Assembly: GCA_021324975.1 (NCBI GenBank)
Contig: JAJPIA010000035.1
Coordinates: forward strand, 1 to 49,633
Source of the DNA: Bacillota bacterium
GTDB lineage: Bacteria > Sysuimicrobiota > Sysuimicrobiia > Sysuimicrobiales > Segetimicrobiaceae
Length of the DNA: 49,633 bases
Direction: 5' to 3'
Shown here: piece by piece, positions 7,960 to 15,646 of the stretch
Layout of the letters: the number at the start of each line of letters is the position of its first letter
How positions within the stretch are numbered: the first letter of the stretch is position 1
Program-made: the position numbers and the translations under genes
Notes under the pieces: generated by a model
What the model was told of the DNA's origin: nothing
The model's input: the letters and a program-made list of their open reading frames with translations, nothing else
The model's database searches: none

Positions 7960-9303
7960 TCAGGCGCGCTCCGCCGCCGCCGCGCGGACGGAGGCCAGCA
8001 CGCGGTCCGCCTCCGCGACCGCCCGGTCGATGCCCGCGGCGGCGCGGTCGATCAGGTCCGGCGTGATCGTGAGCGGCGGCGCGATGCGGATGACCTCGGG
8101 CTTGTTCAGCGTGTAGAACGTGATGACACCGCGGTGGCCGGCCTCGGCGGCGACCATGAGCGCGTAGTCGCTGTGCACGAACTCGACGCCCAGCAGGAGG
8201 CCGCGTCCCCGCACGTCGCGGATCACGGCCGGGTACCGGCGCCGGAGGTCGTGGAGCCGCCCGAGGAACCGCTCGCCCATCGCCGCGGCCCGCTCGGGGA
8301 GGCGCTCCCCCTCCAAGACCTCGAGGGTCGCGATGGCGGCGCGGCATGCCAGGGGATTGCCTCCGAACGTGGACGAGTGGATATACGGCTGGCGCCCGAA
8401 CGGACCCCACAGCGCCGGGCGGGCGATAAACGCGCCGATCGGGATGACGCCGCCGCCGAGCGCCTTGGCCACCGTGAGGATGTCCGGGACGACGTCCTCG
8501 TGATCGACGCCGAACCGCCGCCCGGTGCGGCCGAGGCCCGATTGAATCTCGTCGGCAATCAGCAACACCCCGCGACGGTCGCAGATCCCCCGCACCTCGC
8601 GCAGGTATCCCGGCGGCGGTACGATGACGCCCGCCTCGCCCTGGATCGGCTCCAGGATCACCGCGGCGGTGTCGGGCCCGATCGCGTCGTCCACGGCGCC
8701 GGCGTCGCCGAAGGGCACGTGCGTGAATCCCGGCACGAGCGGCGCGAACGGAGCCCGGTAGTACTCCCGGCCGGTGGCCGAGAGCGCCCCCAACGTCTTG
8801 CCGTGAAACGCCTCCTGCATCGCCACGAACCCGACGCGGCCGGTCACCAGGCGCGCGAGCTTGAGGGCCCCCTCCACCGCCTCCGCGCCGCTGTTGCAGA
8901 CAAAGGTGTAGCACAAGTCCCCCGGCGTGAACGCGGCGAGGCGCTCGGCCAGCTCCGCGAGCGCGGCGCTCGGCATCGTCCGCACCGACATCGGCATCCG
9001 GTCCAGTTGGTCGCGAACGGCGGCCAGGACCCGCGGGTGCCGGTGGCCCACGTTGAAGATCGCCGGGCCGCACGCGCAGTCCACGTACTCGCGCCCGTGC
9101 GCATCCCAGACCAGGCAGTCCAGCGCGGCCCACTCCACGGTCTCGGAACCGCCAAACTTGAACAGCCGCGCGAGCCCGGGATTGACGTAGCGCTGGTACC
9201 GGTCGATCGTCTCCGCCACGAGACGCTCACGCGCCGCCGGAGGGAGCAGCGGCACCGGGCACCGGCTCGCCGGAGCGGGCTCACGCGATTCCGGGATCAC
9301 CAT
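7960..9303 (-). CDS. Class III PLP aminotransferase, putrescine aminotransferase-like
   Basis: The 447-residue fold-type I enzyme carries the class III markers. These are NSGAEAVEGALKLAR (about 138-151), FHGKTLGALS (166-175), the PLP aspartate in LLIADEIQSGLGRTG (Asp251), and Lys280 in TVAKALGGG as the expected Schiff-base lysine. The N-terminal stretch YVNPGLARLFKFGGSETVEW is characteristic of the YgjG/PatA putrescine transaminase subgroup rather than ornithine or acetylornithine enzymes. Such enzymes convert putrescine and 2-oxoglutarate to 4-aminobutanal and glutamate. A PvlArgDC-SpeE-SpeB polyamine cluster lies 2.8 kb away, which supports a polyamine substrate. It overlaps the Nudix gene end by 23 bases. 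Confidence 0.85.
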   Translation of the reverse strand: MVIPESREPAPASRCPVPLLPPAARERLVAETIDRYQRYVNPGLARLFKFGGSETVEWAALDCLVWDAHGREYVDCACGPAIFNVGHRHPRVLAAVRDQLDRMPMSVRTMPSAALAELAERLAAFTPGDLCYTFVCNSGAEAVEGALKLARLVTGRVGFVAMQEAFHGKTLGALSATGREYYRAPFAPLVPGFTHVPFGDAGAVDDAIGPDTAAVILEPIQGEAGVIVPPPGYLREVRGICDRRGVLLIADEIQSGLGRTGRRFGVDHEDVVPDILTVAKALGGGVIPIGAFIARPALWGPFGRQPYIHSSTFGGNPLACRAAIATLEVLEGERLPERAAAMGERFLGRLHDLRRRYPAVIRDVRGRGLLLGVEFVHSDYALMVAAEAGHRGVITFYTLNKPEVIRIAPPLTITPDLIDRAAAGIDRAVAEADRVLASVRAAAAERA

Positions 9304-9796
9304 GCGCCTCCGCCTGGCCCGCGGCGTCGGGCACCGGCTGCGTCAAGGCCGCCTGCGCGCGCCGGACCACCTGGCGCGTCTCCTTGTACTTGATGCGATC
9401 CAGCGCCTCCTCGGGCGTGACCCACTCGCAGCGCACGAAGCCCTCCTCGCGCTGCGGGGAGGCCTCTTCGCCGCCCAGGAACTCCATGAGATAGTAGTGC
9501 ACGGTCTTGTCGTAGTAGGTGTCCTCCGCCTTCCAAAAAAACGTGTAGCGCTCCTCGCCGAGATCGGAGACGATGCGCACGTTGCGGATTCCCGTCTCCT
9601 CCGCGACTTCGCGGCGCGCCACGGCCTCGGGGGTCTCACCCGCTTCGATCGTGCCCTTGGGGAGCATCCACTTGCCGGTCTCGTGCTGCAGGAGCAGGAT
9701 GCGCACGTCGTCCTGGGGGCGGGCTACGGCGCTCCGTCGAAACACGACGCCGCCCGCGCTGCGGGCCGGCTTGACCTTGCGCCACGGCTGCGGCAC
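9281..9796 (-). CDS. Nudix hydrolase
   Basis: The 171-residue protein has a complete Nudix box at residues 48-70 (GTIEAGETPEAVARREVAEE then TGI), matching G-x5-E-x7-RE-x2-EE-x-G. These residues bind the divalent metals that hydrolyse a nucleoside diphosphate linked to another group. The preceding LLLQHETGKWMLPKG is typical of the MutT/Ap4A-type branch. The substrate cannot be told from the sequence. An extended Ala/Pro-rich C-terminal tail overlaps the aminotransferase start. It lies 143 bases after rpsU in the same direction. Confidence 0.92.
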   Translation of the reverse strand: MPQPWRKVKPARSAGGVVFRRSAVARPQDDVRILLLQHETGKWMLPKGTIEAGETPEAVARREVAEETGIRNVRIVSDLGEERYTFFWKAEDTYYDKTVHYYLMEFLGGEEASPQREEGFVRCEWVTPEEALDRIKYKETRQVVRRAQAALTQPVPDAAGQAEAHGDPGIA

Positions 9797-9939
9797 CGTC
9801 GTCCTCCTGCGCCTGCGCAGACGCGCCGTCCGAGAGGTAGGCCGCGGCCGGCGGTCCCGGCACCGGCGGACCGTTCCGACACCGGGCGCGTACCCCCGAC
9901 CGATCCGGCGCGCCCGGAACCTATCCGTCGAACCCGCGG

Positions 9940-10107
9940 CTAGTGGCGCTTACGGCGAACGGCGCGGCGGCGGCGCTTCTGGCTCGGCTTCTCGTAGTGC
10001 TCGTGACGCTTGGCGTCGGTGAGGATTCCGGACCGCTTGACTTGCCGTTTGAATCGACGGAGCGCGCTATCCAGCGTCTCGTCCTTGCCGACTCGAACCT
10101 CGGTCAA
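9940..10107 (-). CDS. rpsU: Small ribosomal subunit protein bS21
   Basis: The product is 55 residues beginning [20 protein letters not shown] after an initiator TTG at 10107. It ends in the basic tail [13 protein letters not shown] of bS21, which helps mRNA selection near the 3' end of 16S rRNA. The TTG start is chosen because GGAGGTG at 10120-10114 sits six bases before it and the family starts at this point. An in-frame ATG further upstream at 10173 would add non-family residues and lies within the promoter. A TTG start on a ribosomal protein gene may lower its initiation rate. Confidence 0.93.
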   Translation of the reverse strand: MTEVRVGKDETLDSALRRFKRQVKRSGILTDAKRHEHYEKPSQKRRRRAVRRKRH

Positions 10108-10143
10108 CCGGCCCACCTCCACGACGCGCGCGACAATGGGGCC

Positions 10144-10173
10144 ACTATACACGACCGGGCGCGAGACCATCAA
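10144..10173 (-). promoter_or_regulatory. Sigma-70-type promoter of rpsU
   Basis: TTGATG (10173-10168) lies 18 bases before TATAGT (10149-10144) on the minus strand. This would start transcription near 10137, about 30 bases before the TTG start of rpsU. The downstream Nudix, aminotransferase, alaS and ruvX genes could all be read from it. Confidence 0.7.
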
Positions 10174-10284
10174 CCGATCGCGCGCGCCGTGCGTGCCGCC
10201 TACGTCGCATCGAGGCGCGTGCGCGCCGCGTCATGCGGGCGCGCGGCTCGAGGCGCCGCACGGCGGCCGCGTCGATGCGCCGAG

Positions 10285-12003
10285 TCAATGCGCCGGCACC
10301 CCCGCCGCCACCCGCTGCACGCTCACCGACCGCACCACGAGATTTTCCTTGCGGTCGCCGGCGCCGTTGATCGCGAAATCCCAGCCCCACGTTTTCGAGA
10401 AGTCGGCGTCCGTGATGCGAAACGTGTAGGTCGCCCACCCGCTCCCCGCATCTACCCACTGCCACGGCGTAAACCGGTAGCCGGTCATCGAGTCATACAT
10501 CAGGTTGAACCCGACGAGCTGGGCCGCGCTGGCCCGGTGCGCTTCCACGGTCACCACAAAATCGTACCGGCCGTTGTTGAAGTACGCGAACGTGTTGTCC
10601 AGCATGAAATACACGTAGACGGCCTCCGTGCTCGCGTCGGTGCGCACGGCCGGGCTGCCGTCCACCGTGACGGGGATGATCCCGCCTGACGGCAGGGCGC
10701 GGAGCCGCTGGTTGTACAACCCGTGCTCGTCGTCGGTCGGGCCGAGCTGGGCCGAGACCGCGTCCGCATGCGAGAAATCATGGGCGGGGTCGACCACCGC
10801 GGTGAGCGGCCCCTGCGCCGCCGCTCGCGCCGCCTCGTCCACGAGCGCCCGGTCGGGGTTCGTCACGAACACCGGGCCCGGCCCGACCGTGATCTTGCCG
10901 GCCTCGCCCGGGGCAACGAGCGCAGGCTGGCCCGATGCGCCGACCACGGCGGCGGGCCCGATCGTGGGGATGGCCACCGGCTGCGGCTCGCCCGTCGTCC
11001 AGGCCACGACCGTGGGGGTGTCCCCTTTCTCAAACATCAACGCCACGATGCCCGGGCCTCGGTCGAGCGGCCCCACGTACCGGGCGCCGCCGAGATAGCG
11101 CATCGCCGTCAGCATCGACGGGTCGAGCGCCGGCCAGAACTCGCGCGTGACGCCCTCGGCCAGGCCGAGCGCCGCGAGCTGGACCGGCGCGCCCCAGTCC
11201 TGCCGGCCGTACATCCAGAGCTGGTGCCGCGCGTCCGTGAGGATCCGGGCGTGGATCGTGCTGAGGGCCTCGAGAGCCTCGTCGGGTCGCCGCCCGCGCG
11301 GGTAGAGCATGATCGCATCGAAATCGCCGCCGTTTTTGGTCAGCATCGTCTGCATGTACGGCAGGTCAAACCCGCCCGGCGACGCGGCGACCACCAGGGC
11401 CCCGGGGTTCGCGCGCCTGGCGGCCGTGCGCACGACGTGAAGCATCGCCACGTAGTCCTGTGCGGTGCCGCGGAAGTCGGCGAGATCCAACGATGGCTCC
11501 ACCTGCCACGCCGCCACCCGGCTCCCGTAGCGCAGGGTGATGGAGGTGACAAACGCGGCCCAATCCGCGAGGCGCTGCGGCGGCTGCCGGCTCCAGACCG
11601 AGGCCGGCGCGTCGGGCGTCATGGCCGCCCATCGCGGGGTGCCCTGCAGCAACAGGACCACGTGTGTCTTGGCGGCCGCGGCCTGCCGGATCGCCGCATC
11701 CAGCGGCGTCCAGCGGTAGGCGCCGCGGGTTGGCGCGAGCACGGCCCAATCGGCGACGATGCGGACCCAGCCGATGCCGCCGAGCGCCACGGCGGACGGG
11801 CTGGCCGCGGTGCCGGTCGGGTGTTGCGGCGAGGCGAGGTCGATGCCGAACGTGTCACCACCCGGCGTGGCCGACGGCGAGGGGGGCGGCGTCTGGGCGG
11901 ACGCCAACACGAGCGGCGCCGCCGCGATCAGCAGCGAGGCGAGCACGATCGGCCGTAACGGGCGCAATGGTCTCCTCCGTACCAATCCGTCGTGGGGGCA
12001 CAT
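10285..12003 (-). CDS. Secreted glycoside hydrolase-like protein
   Basis: From ATG at 12003 the product has 572 residues. It begins with a basic stretch and a hydrophobic signal segment (PIVLASLLIAAAPLVLASAQ, about residues 17-36). The next about 300 residues resemble a (beta/alpha)8 glycosidase of the GH39/GH5/GH42 type: a WVRIVADW segment, GAYRWTPLDAAIRQA and HVVLLLQGTPRWA. The putative acid/base region WQVEPSLDLADFRG departs from the usual Asn-Glu pair, so activity is doubtful. The last about 200 residues look beta-rich, like a carbohydrate-binding or jelly-roll domain. No strong ribosome site precedes the ATG, and an AT-rich block 10-25 bases upstream suggests a short leader. It is divergent from the polyamine operon. 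Substrate unknown. Confidence 0.65.
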   Translation of the reverse strand: MCPHDGLVRRRPLRPLRPIVLASLLIAAAPLVLASAQTPPPSPSATPGGDTFGIDLASPQHPTGTAASPSAVALGGIGWVRIVADWAVLAPTRGAYRWTPLDAAIRQAAAAKTHVVLLLQGTPRWAAMTPDAPASVWSRQPPQRLADWAAFVTSITLRYGSRVAAWQVEPSLDLADFRGTAQDYVAMLHVVRTAARRANPGALVVAASPGGFDLPYMQTMLTKNGGDFDAIMLYPRGRRPDEALEALSTIHARILTDARHQLWMYGRQDWGAPVQLAALGLAEGVTREFWPALDPSMLTAMRYLGGARYVGPLDRGPGIVALMFEKGDTPTVVAWTTGEPQPVAIPTIGPAAVVGASGQPALVAPGEAGKITVGPGPVFVTNPDRALVDEAARAAAQGPLTAVVDPAHDFSHADAVSAQLGPTDDEHGLYNQRLRALPSGGIIPVTVDGSPAVRTDASTEAVYVYFMLDNTFAYFNNGRYDFVVTVEAHRASAAQLVGFNLMYDSMTGYRFTPWQWVDAGSGWATYTFRITDADFSKTWGWDFAINGAGDRKENLVVRSVSVQRVAAGVPAH

Positions 12004-12088
12004 GGCTACAATTCCGATATAGTATCCTCCGCGGCGAACGCGCATCCCCTTCAGAGGAGGCCCCCCGCTCGGGTGGAATCTGACGCCT

Positions 12089-12568
12089 ATGTGGCAACTA
12101 CCCAAGGCGGTCTCCCTCGTCGCGGGACACGGCGAGGGGGGCACTGAGATCAATGCGTTCGATCGCGCGCTGATGGACGCGGGCGCCGCGGACCTCAATT
12201 TCCTGCGGGTGACCAGCATCCTGCCGCCGGGCGCGCGTGTCATCGAGCTGCCTCCGTATCCCCCCGGCGTGCTGATGCCCGCCGTCTACGCGCGGATCGT
12301 GAGCACCCGGCCGGGCGACCGCATCAGCGCGGCGATCGGCGTCGGGCTCTCCCGGGAGAGCCACGGCGTGATCATGGAGTACACGGGACACACCTCGCGC
12401 GCGGAGGCCGAGGCCGCGGCACGTCGCATGGTGATCGAAGGGTTCGAGATACGGCGCCTGCGGCTCGAGGAGATCGTGGTGGCGGCCGCGGAGCACGCCG
12501 TGGAGCGTGCCGGTTGCGCGGTCGCGCTCGCGTTGTTCTGGCCGACCCCGACCGGCCTGCCCCGATGA
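12089..12568 (+). CDS. Pyruvoyl-dependent arginine decarboxylase
   Basis: The 159-residue protein matches PvlArgDC, which converts arginine to agmatine using a self-made pyruvoyl group. The self-cleavage site is LRVTSILPPGA, with Ser43 becoming the pyruvoyl cap of the alpha chain after Thr42-Ser43 cleavage. The M. jannaschii enzyme cleaves Ser-Ser. GEGGTEINAFDRALMDAG and the late segment GDRISAAIGVGLS are also family features. It overlaps speE by four bases (ATGA) and heads the three-gene polyamine operon. A purine-rich AGAGGAGG is about 30 bases before the ATG, too far to be the ribosome site, so initiation signals are weak. Confidence 0.93.
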   Translation: MWQLPKAVSLVAGHGEGGTEINAFDRALMDAGAADLNFLRVTSILPPGARVIELPPYPPGVLMPAVYARIVSTRPGDRISAAIGVGLSRESHGVIMEYTGHTSRAEAEAAARRMVIEGFEIRRLRLEEIVVAAAEHAVERAGCAVALALFWPTPTGLPR

Positions 12569-13413
12569 GGGGCGCGTGGCTCACGGACCAGGGGTGCGTC
12601 GACCTCACGACGAGCTTTTTGGTCACGCGCCGGCTCCACGAGGAGCAGACGCCCTACCAGCATCTCGAGATCTACGAGAGCCCCAGGTTCGGCCGGATGC
12701 TCGTGCTGGACGGCGCCGTGCAGACGACGGAGGCGGACGAGTTCATCTACCATGAGATGCTCGCGCATCCGGGGCTCCTCACGCACCCGGCCCCGCGACA
12801 GGCGCTGATCATCGGCGGCGGCGACGGCGGGCTGCTGGAGGAGGCGTTGAAACATCCGCTGGAGCGGGCCACGATCGTGGAGATCGACGGCGCCGTCGTG
12901 CGCCGGAGCCGCGAGTACCTCGATGTGATCTCCGCCGGGGCATTTGACGATCCCCGCGCCCGGCTCGTCATCGGCGACGGCATCGCCTACGTGGCGAACG
13001 CGCCCGACCGGATCGACGTTGCGCTGGTCGACTCGACCGATCCGGTCGGCCCCGCGGCCGGCCTCTTCAGCGTGGAGTTCTACGCCGCCCTCGCCGACCG
13101 CCTCACGCCGGATGGCGTGGCCGTCGTCCAGTCCGGCTCGGCGGTGTACCAGCACGAGTTGATCGCGATGGTCCGCCGCAACATGGCGCCGTCGTTCCGG
13201 GTCGTGCGCACCTACGCGGCGACCGTCCTGGCGTATCCCGGCGTCCTCTGGTCGTTCACGATCGGCTCGCTCGGGCGCGACCCGATCGACGTCCACTCGA
13301 GCGAGATCGCGCGCCGGACCGAGGGCTTCGGCCTCCGTTACTACACGCCCGCCGGCCACCAGGCCGCGTTCGATCTGCCGCCGTATCTCAGGGACGCGAT
13401 CGCGGCACGATGA
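12565..13413 (+). CDS. speE: Polyamine aminopropyltransferase (spermidine synthase family)
   Basis: The 282-residue product starts at the ATG inside the ATGA overlap with the decarboxylase gene. It has the N-terminal beta-domain with YQHLEIYESPRFGRMLVLDG, the binding loop IIGGGDGGLLEEAL (84-89 core), the acidic IVEID strand and the catalytic VDSTDPVGPA (Asp156/Asp159). These bind decarboxylated S-adenosylmethionine and the amine acceptor. Because the upstream product makes agmatine and the downstream one is a ureohydrolase, the acceptor may be agmatine, giving N1-aminopropylagmatine as in Thermus, rather than putrescine. No SAM decarboxylase (speD) is present in the window. Confidence 0.95.
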   Translation: MRGAWLTDQGCVDLTTSFLVTRRLHEEQTPYQHLEIYESPRFGRMLVLDGAVQTTEADEFIYHEMLAHPGLLTHPAPRQALIIGGGDGGLLEEALKHPLERATIVEIDGAVVRRSREYLDVISAGAFDDPRARLVIGDGIAYVANAPDRIDVALVDSTDPVGPAAGLFSVEFYAALADRLTPDGVAVVQSGSAVYQHELIAMVRRNMAPSFRVVRTYAATVLAYPGVLWSFTIGSLGRDPIDVHSSEIARRTEGFGLRYYTPAGHQAAFDLPPYLRDAIAAR

Positions 13414-14228
13414 CGTTCCTCGGGGCTCGCCCACCGGGCGCCGCGACGGCCGCGCGGATCACGTTGCTTGGCGGGCCCTATGACGCCACGGCCTCGTTTC
13501 GCCGCGGCAGCCGGTTTGCGCCCGACGCGATCCGGCATGCGTCCGAGAGCATCGAGACCTACAGCCCCGTGCTGGATCGCGACCTCGGCGACATCGCGTT
13601 CACCGACGCGGGCGACCTCCGGCTGGAGGGTCTCACCCCGGCGGAAATGGTCAAGACGATCCGCCGGCAGATGCCTCCCGGGGTCCCGCTGTTGCTGGGC
13701 GGCGAGCACACGATCACGCTCGGTGCCGTCCAGGGCCTCACACCGCGCGTCCCCGACCTCATGGTGGTGCAGTGGGACGCGCACACCGACCTGCGGGACG
13801 AATACGCGGGCGAGCGCACGTCCCACGCCACCGTGATGCGGCGTCTCGTCGACGGCGGGCTGCCGCTCGTGCAGCTCGGGATCCGCGCCGGCACGCGCGA
13901 GGAGTTTGCGCTCGCCGAGAAGCGGTGCGTGCATTCGGCCCGCGACCTCCGGGTGCCCGCGGCGCTCGGGGACCGCCTACGGACCACACCGCTGTATCTC
14001 AGCGTGGACGTCGACGTTCTCGATCCAGCGATCGCGCCCGGCACCGGCAACCCGGAGCCCGACGGCGCGGGGTACGGCGATCTGCTTCAGAGCCTGCGGA
14101 GCCTGGCGGGGTGCCGGGTCGTGGGGATGGATGTCGTCGAGGTCGCACCGGCCCTGGACCCGAGCGGCCGGACCCCGATCATCGCCGCGTCGCTCGTGCG
14201 CGAGATGCTGCTGCTCTTCGGCGCCTAG
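13410..14228 (+). CDS. speB: Agmatinase / aminopropylagmatine ureohydrolase (arginase family)
   Basis: The 272-residue protein contains all manganese-site motifs of the ureohydrolase family: LLGGEHTITLG (His100), VVQWDAHTDLRD (Asp123, His125, Asp127) and YLSVDVDVLDPAIAPGTGNP (Asp200, Asp202). It removes urea from agmatine to give putrescine, or from N1-aminopropylagmatine to give spermidine. The start ATG overlaps speE by four bases, so all three operon genes are translationally coupled. Its 3' end overlaps the convergent MazG-like gene by 50 bases. Confidence 0.93.
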   Translation: MTFLGARPPGAATAARITLLGGPYDATASFRRGSRFAPDAIRHASESIETYSPVLDRDLGDIAFTDAGDLRLEGLTPAEMVKTIRRQMPPGVPLLLGGEHTITLGAVQGLTPRVPDLMVVQWDAHTDLRDEYAGERTSHATVMRRLVDGGLPLVQLGIRAGTREEFALAEKRCVHSARDLRVPAALGDRLRTTPLYLSVDVDVLDPAIAPGTGNPEPDGAGYGDLLQSLRSLAGCRVVGMDVVEVAPALDPSGRTPIIAASLVREMLLLFGA

Positions 14229-14646
14229 CGGTGCGCGCGGGCCGGCCTACCTCCACCGCTCCGGCTCTCGCGTGTCCAAAGAAGGCGGGGGCGCGCCTGT
14301 CCCCGCGCGCGGCGACGGGCGCCCAGTCCTGCGGACAGCGGCATGGCGACGCACCGCACCGCGGGCAGCCGGCGCCGTACCGGCGCGCGACGCGGGCGAG
14401 ATCGACGCCGCCTAGCACGGCGACGCTCACCGTCCACGCCAGCACGTCGGACAGCTCGAGGGCCAGGGCGCGCCGATCGCGGTGACGGAGACTCTTCGCC
14501 ACCTCGCCGACCTCCTCGACGAGGCGGCGGAACGTGCCGTCCATGCCGCGCGCCCGGTCGCGCGCGCCGAACGTCCGGGCGATCGCCTGCTGGAGCGCGC
14601 CGAGGTCGAGGCCGCGCGGACCCGCCTTCTGTGGAACGGGGGTCAC
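14179..14646 (-). CDS. MazG-like nucleotide pyrophosphohydrolase domain protein
   Basis: The 155-residue protein has the all-alpha NTP-PPase helix pair RLVEEVGEVAKSLRHRD and ALALELSDVLAWTVSVAVLG, with the metal-binding E-x2-E and E-x2-D residues of MazG enzymes. It continues to a short CPRCGASPCRC knuckle that could bind zinc, as in a known MazG subgroup. The last about 50 residues are Arg/Ala-rich without family similarity and overlap the 3' end of speB, so the tail may be fortuitous. Translation begins at a GTG overlapping the stop of the upstream secreted-protein gene (GTGA). Such enzymes hydrolyse (d)NTPs to monophosphates. The substrate is unknown. Confidence 0.75.
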   Translation of the reverse strand: MTPVPQKAGPRGLDLGALQQAIARTFGARDRARGMDGTFRRLVEEVGEVAKSLRHRDRRALALELSDVLAWTVSVAVLGGVDLARVARRYGAGCPRCGASPCRCPQDWAPVAARGDRRAPAFFGHARAGAVEVGRPARTARRRRAAASRARATRR

Positions 14647-15590
14647 CGAATCACGACGACGCGTGCGCTGAGGCCGATCGGCGTGGCGCGGTCGAGGACC
14701 GGCACGCCGTAGACGACGGTCGGCCGCCCCGGCACGACCTGGGAGAGCTCGGCGCGTCCGTTTGCACGCAGCACATAGGTGTCCGCCGTGGTCGCAACCA
14801 TGGTTTGGGCGACCACAAGGCCGCCGAGACCGGTGACCACTTCCTCCACCGGGCCCGAAATCCGCGCGGCGTCGGGCGCCGAGAACTCGATATCGATCAA
14901 GGTGGCGGCCAGGCTGCCGTCAGAGTTGAGGGGACCGCCGACCCGGAGGATGTCGTACGGGGCGACGGTCCCGGCCGGCACGGCCTGGCCGTTCAGCCGC
15001 ACTACGGTCGCGCCGGTCAGGATGATGCTGCGCCGGGTGCCGGCGCTCGTCAGCAGGTCGACGGTGGATCCGGAGCGCCCAAGGACCACGCCGGTGCGCG
15101 ACACGGGCCCCGGCGGCGCGGTTGCCATGGCGACGCGGGGCGACGCGATCTCCACGGTCAGGCAGACCACCTCGCCGTCCGGCTGCGCCACGGCCCACAG
15201 GATCGCCGGCGCTCCCGGCCGGACTCCGGCGATCGGCACCACCCGCCCGCTCGCATCGACGATGACGCTCGCGCCGAGGAGGCGGACCCGCCGCGTCCCG
15301 GTGAGCGTATCCCGGCGCCACGCGGTGCCGCCCCGGGCCCAATCCACGTGGCCGTCCCCTGTGATCGCGAGCGTGAGCGCGCCGCGGCTCGGCTCGACGC
15401 TCATGATGGTCCCGGACGCGACGACGCGGCCCCATCCCTTCGCCAGCGGCGCGGCGCCTCCCGGCGCCCCATGCCCCGGTGTTGGCGCGCAGATCGACGC
15501 GACCACGGCCACGGCCGCGGCCAGCAGGCCGGCACTCCGCCACACTCTCGCTGTCGTGTTTGTCAAAGGCCCCCCGTCCTCATGTCGCAC
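14643..15590 (-). CDS. Secreted beta-rich protein of unknown function (DUF5666-like)
   Basis: The product has 315 residues from GTG at 15590, which has GAGGA about 10 bases upstream. TTG at 15566 gives 307 residues. A signal peptide covers about residues 16-40 (SAGLLAAAVAVVASICAPTP). The mature part is built of repeated short beta-strand units such as VVASGTIMSVEPSRGALTLA, RTGVVLGRSGSTVDLLTSAG and ISGPVEEVVTGLGGLVVAQT, resembling OB-like DUF5666 repeats. No catalytic motif is visible. It follows the RseB/MucB-like gene by 56 bases in the ECF sigma cluster, so it may be an envelope-stress-linked exported protein. Confidence 0.6.
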   Translation of the reverse strand: MRHEDGGPLTNTTARVWRSAGLLAAAVAVVASICAPTPGHGAPGGAAPLAKGWGRVVASGTIMSVEPSRGALTLAITGDGHVDWARGGTAWRRDTLTGTRRVRLLGASVIVDASGRVVPIAGVRPGAPAILWAVAQPDGEVVCLTVEIASPRVAMATAPPGPVSRTGVVLGRSGSTVDLLTSAGTRRSIILTGATVVRLNGQAVPAGTVAPYDILRVGGPLNSDGSLAATLIDIEFSAPDAARISGPVEEVVTGLGGLVVAQTMVATTADTYVLRANGRAELSQVVPGRPTVVYGVPVLDRATPIGLSARVVVIR

Positions 15591-15646
15591 AGTTCGGCCG
15601 TCCTCGCGCCGCAACGTTCGGCCCGGGCGCACCCAGGCACGGCGCC

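Noticed and set aside
4774-9393. Very long plus-strand open frame of about 1500 codons opposite ruvX, alaS and the aminotransferase
   Set aside because: It is antisense to clear gene families. Its Arg/Pro/Gly-rich translation matches no family and follows from high GC with few stop codons.
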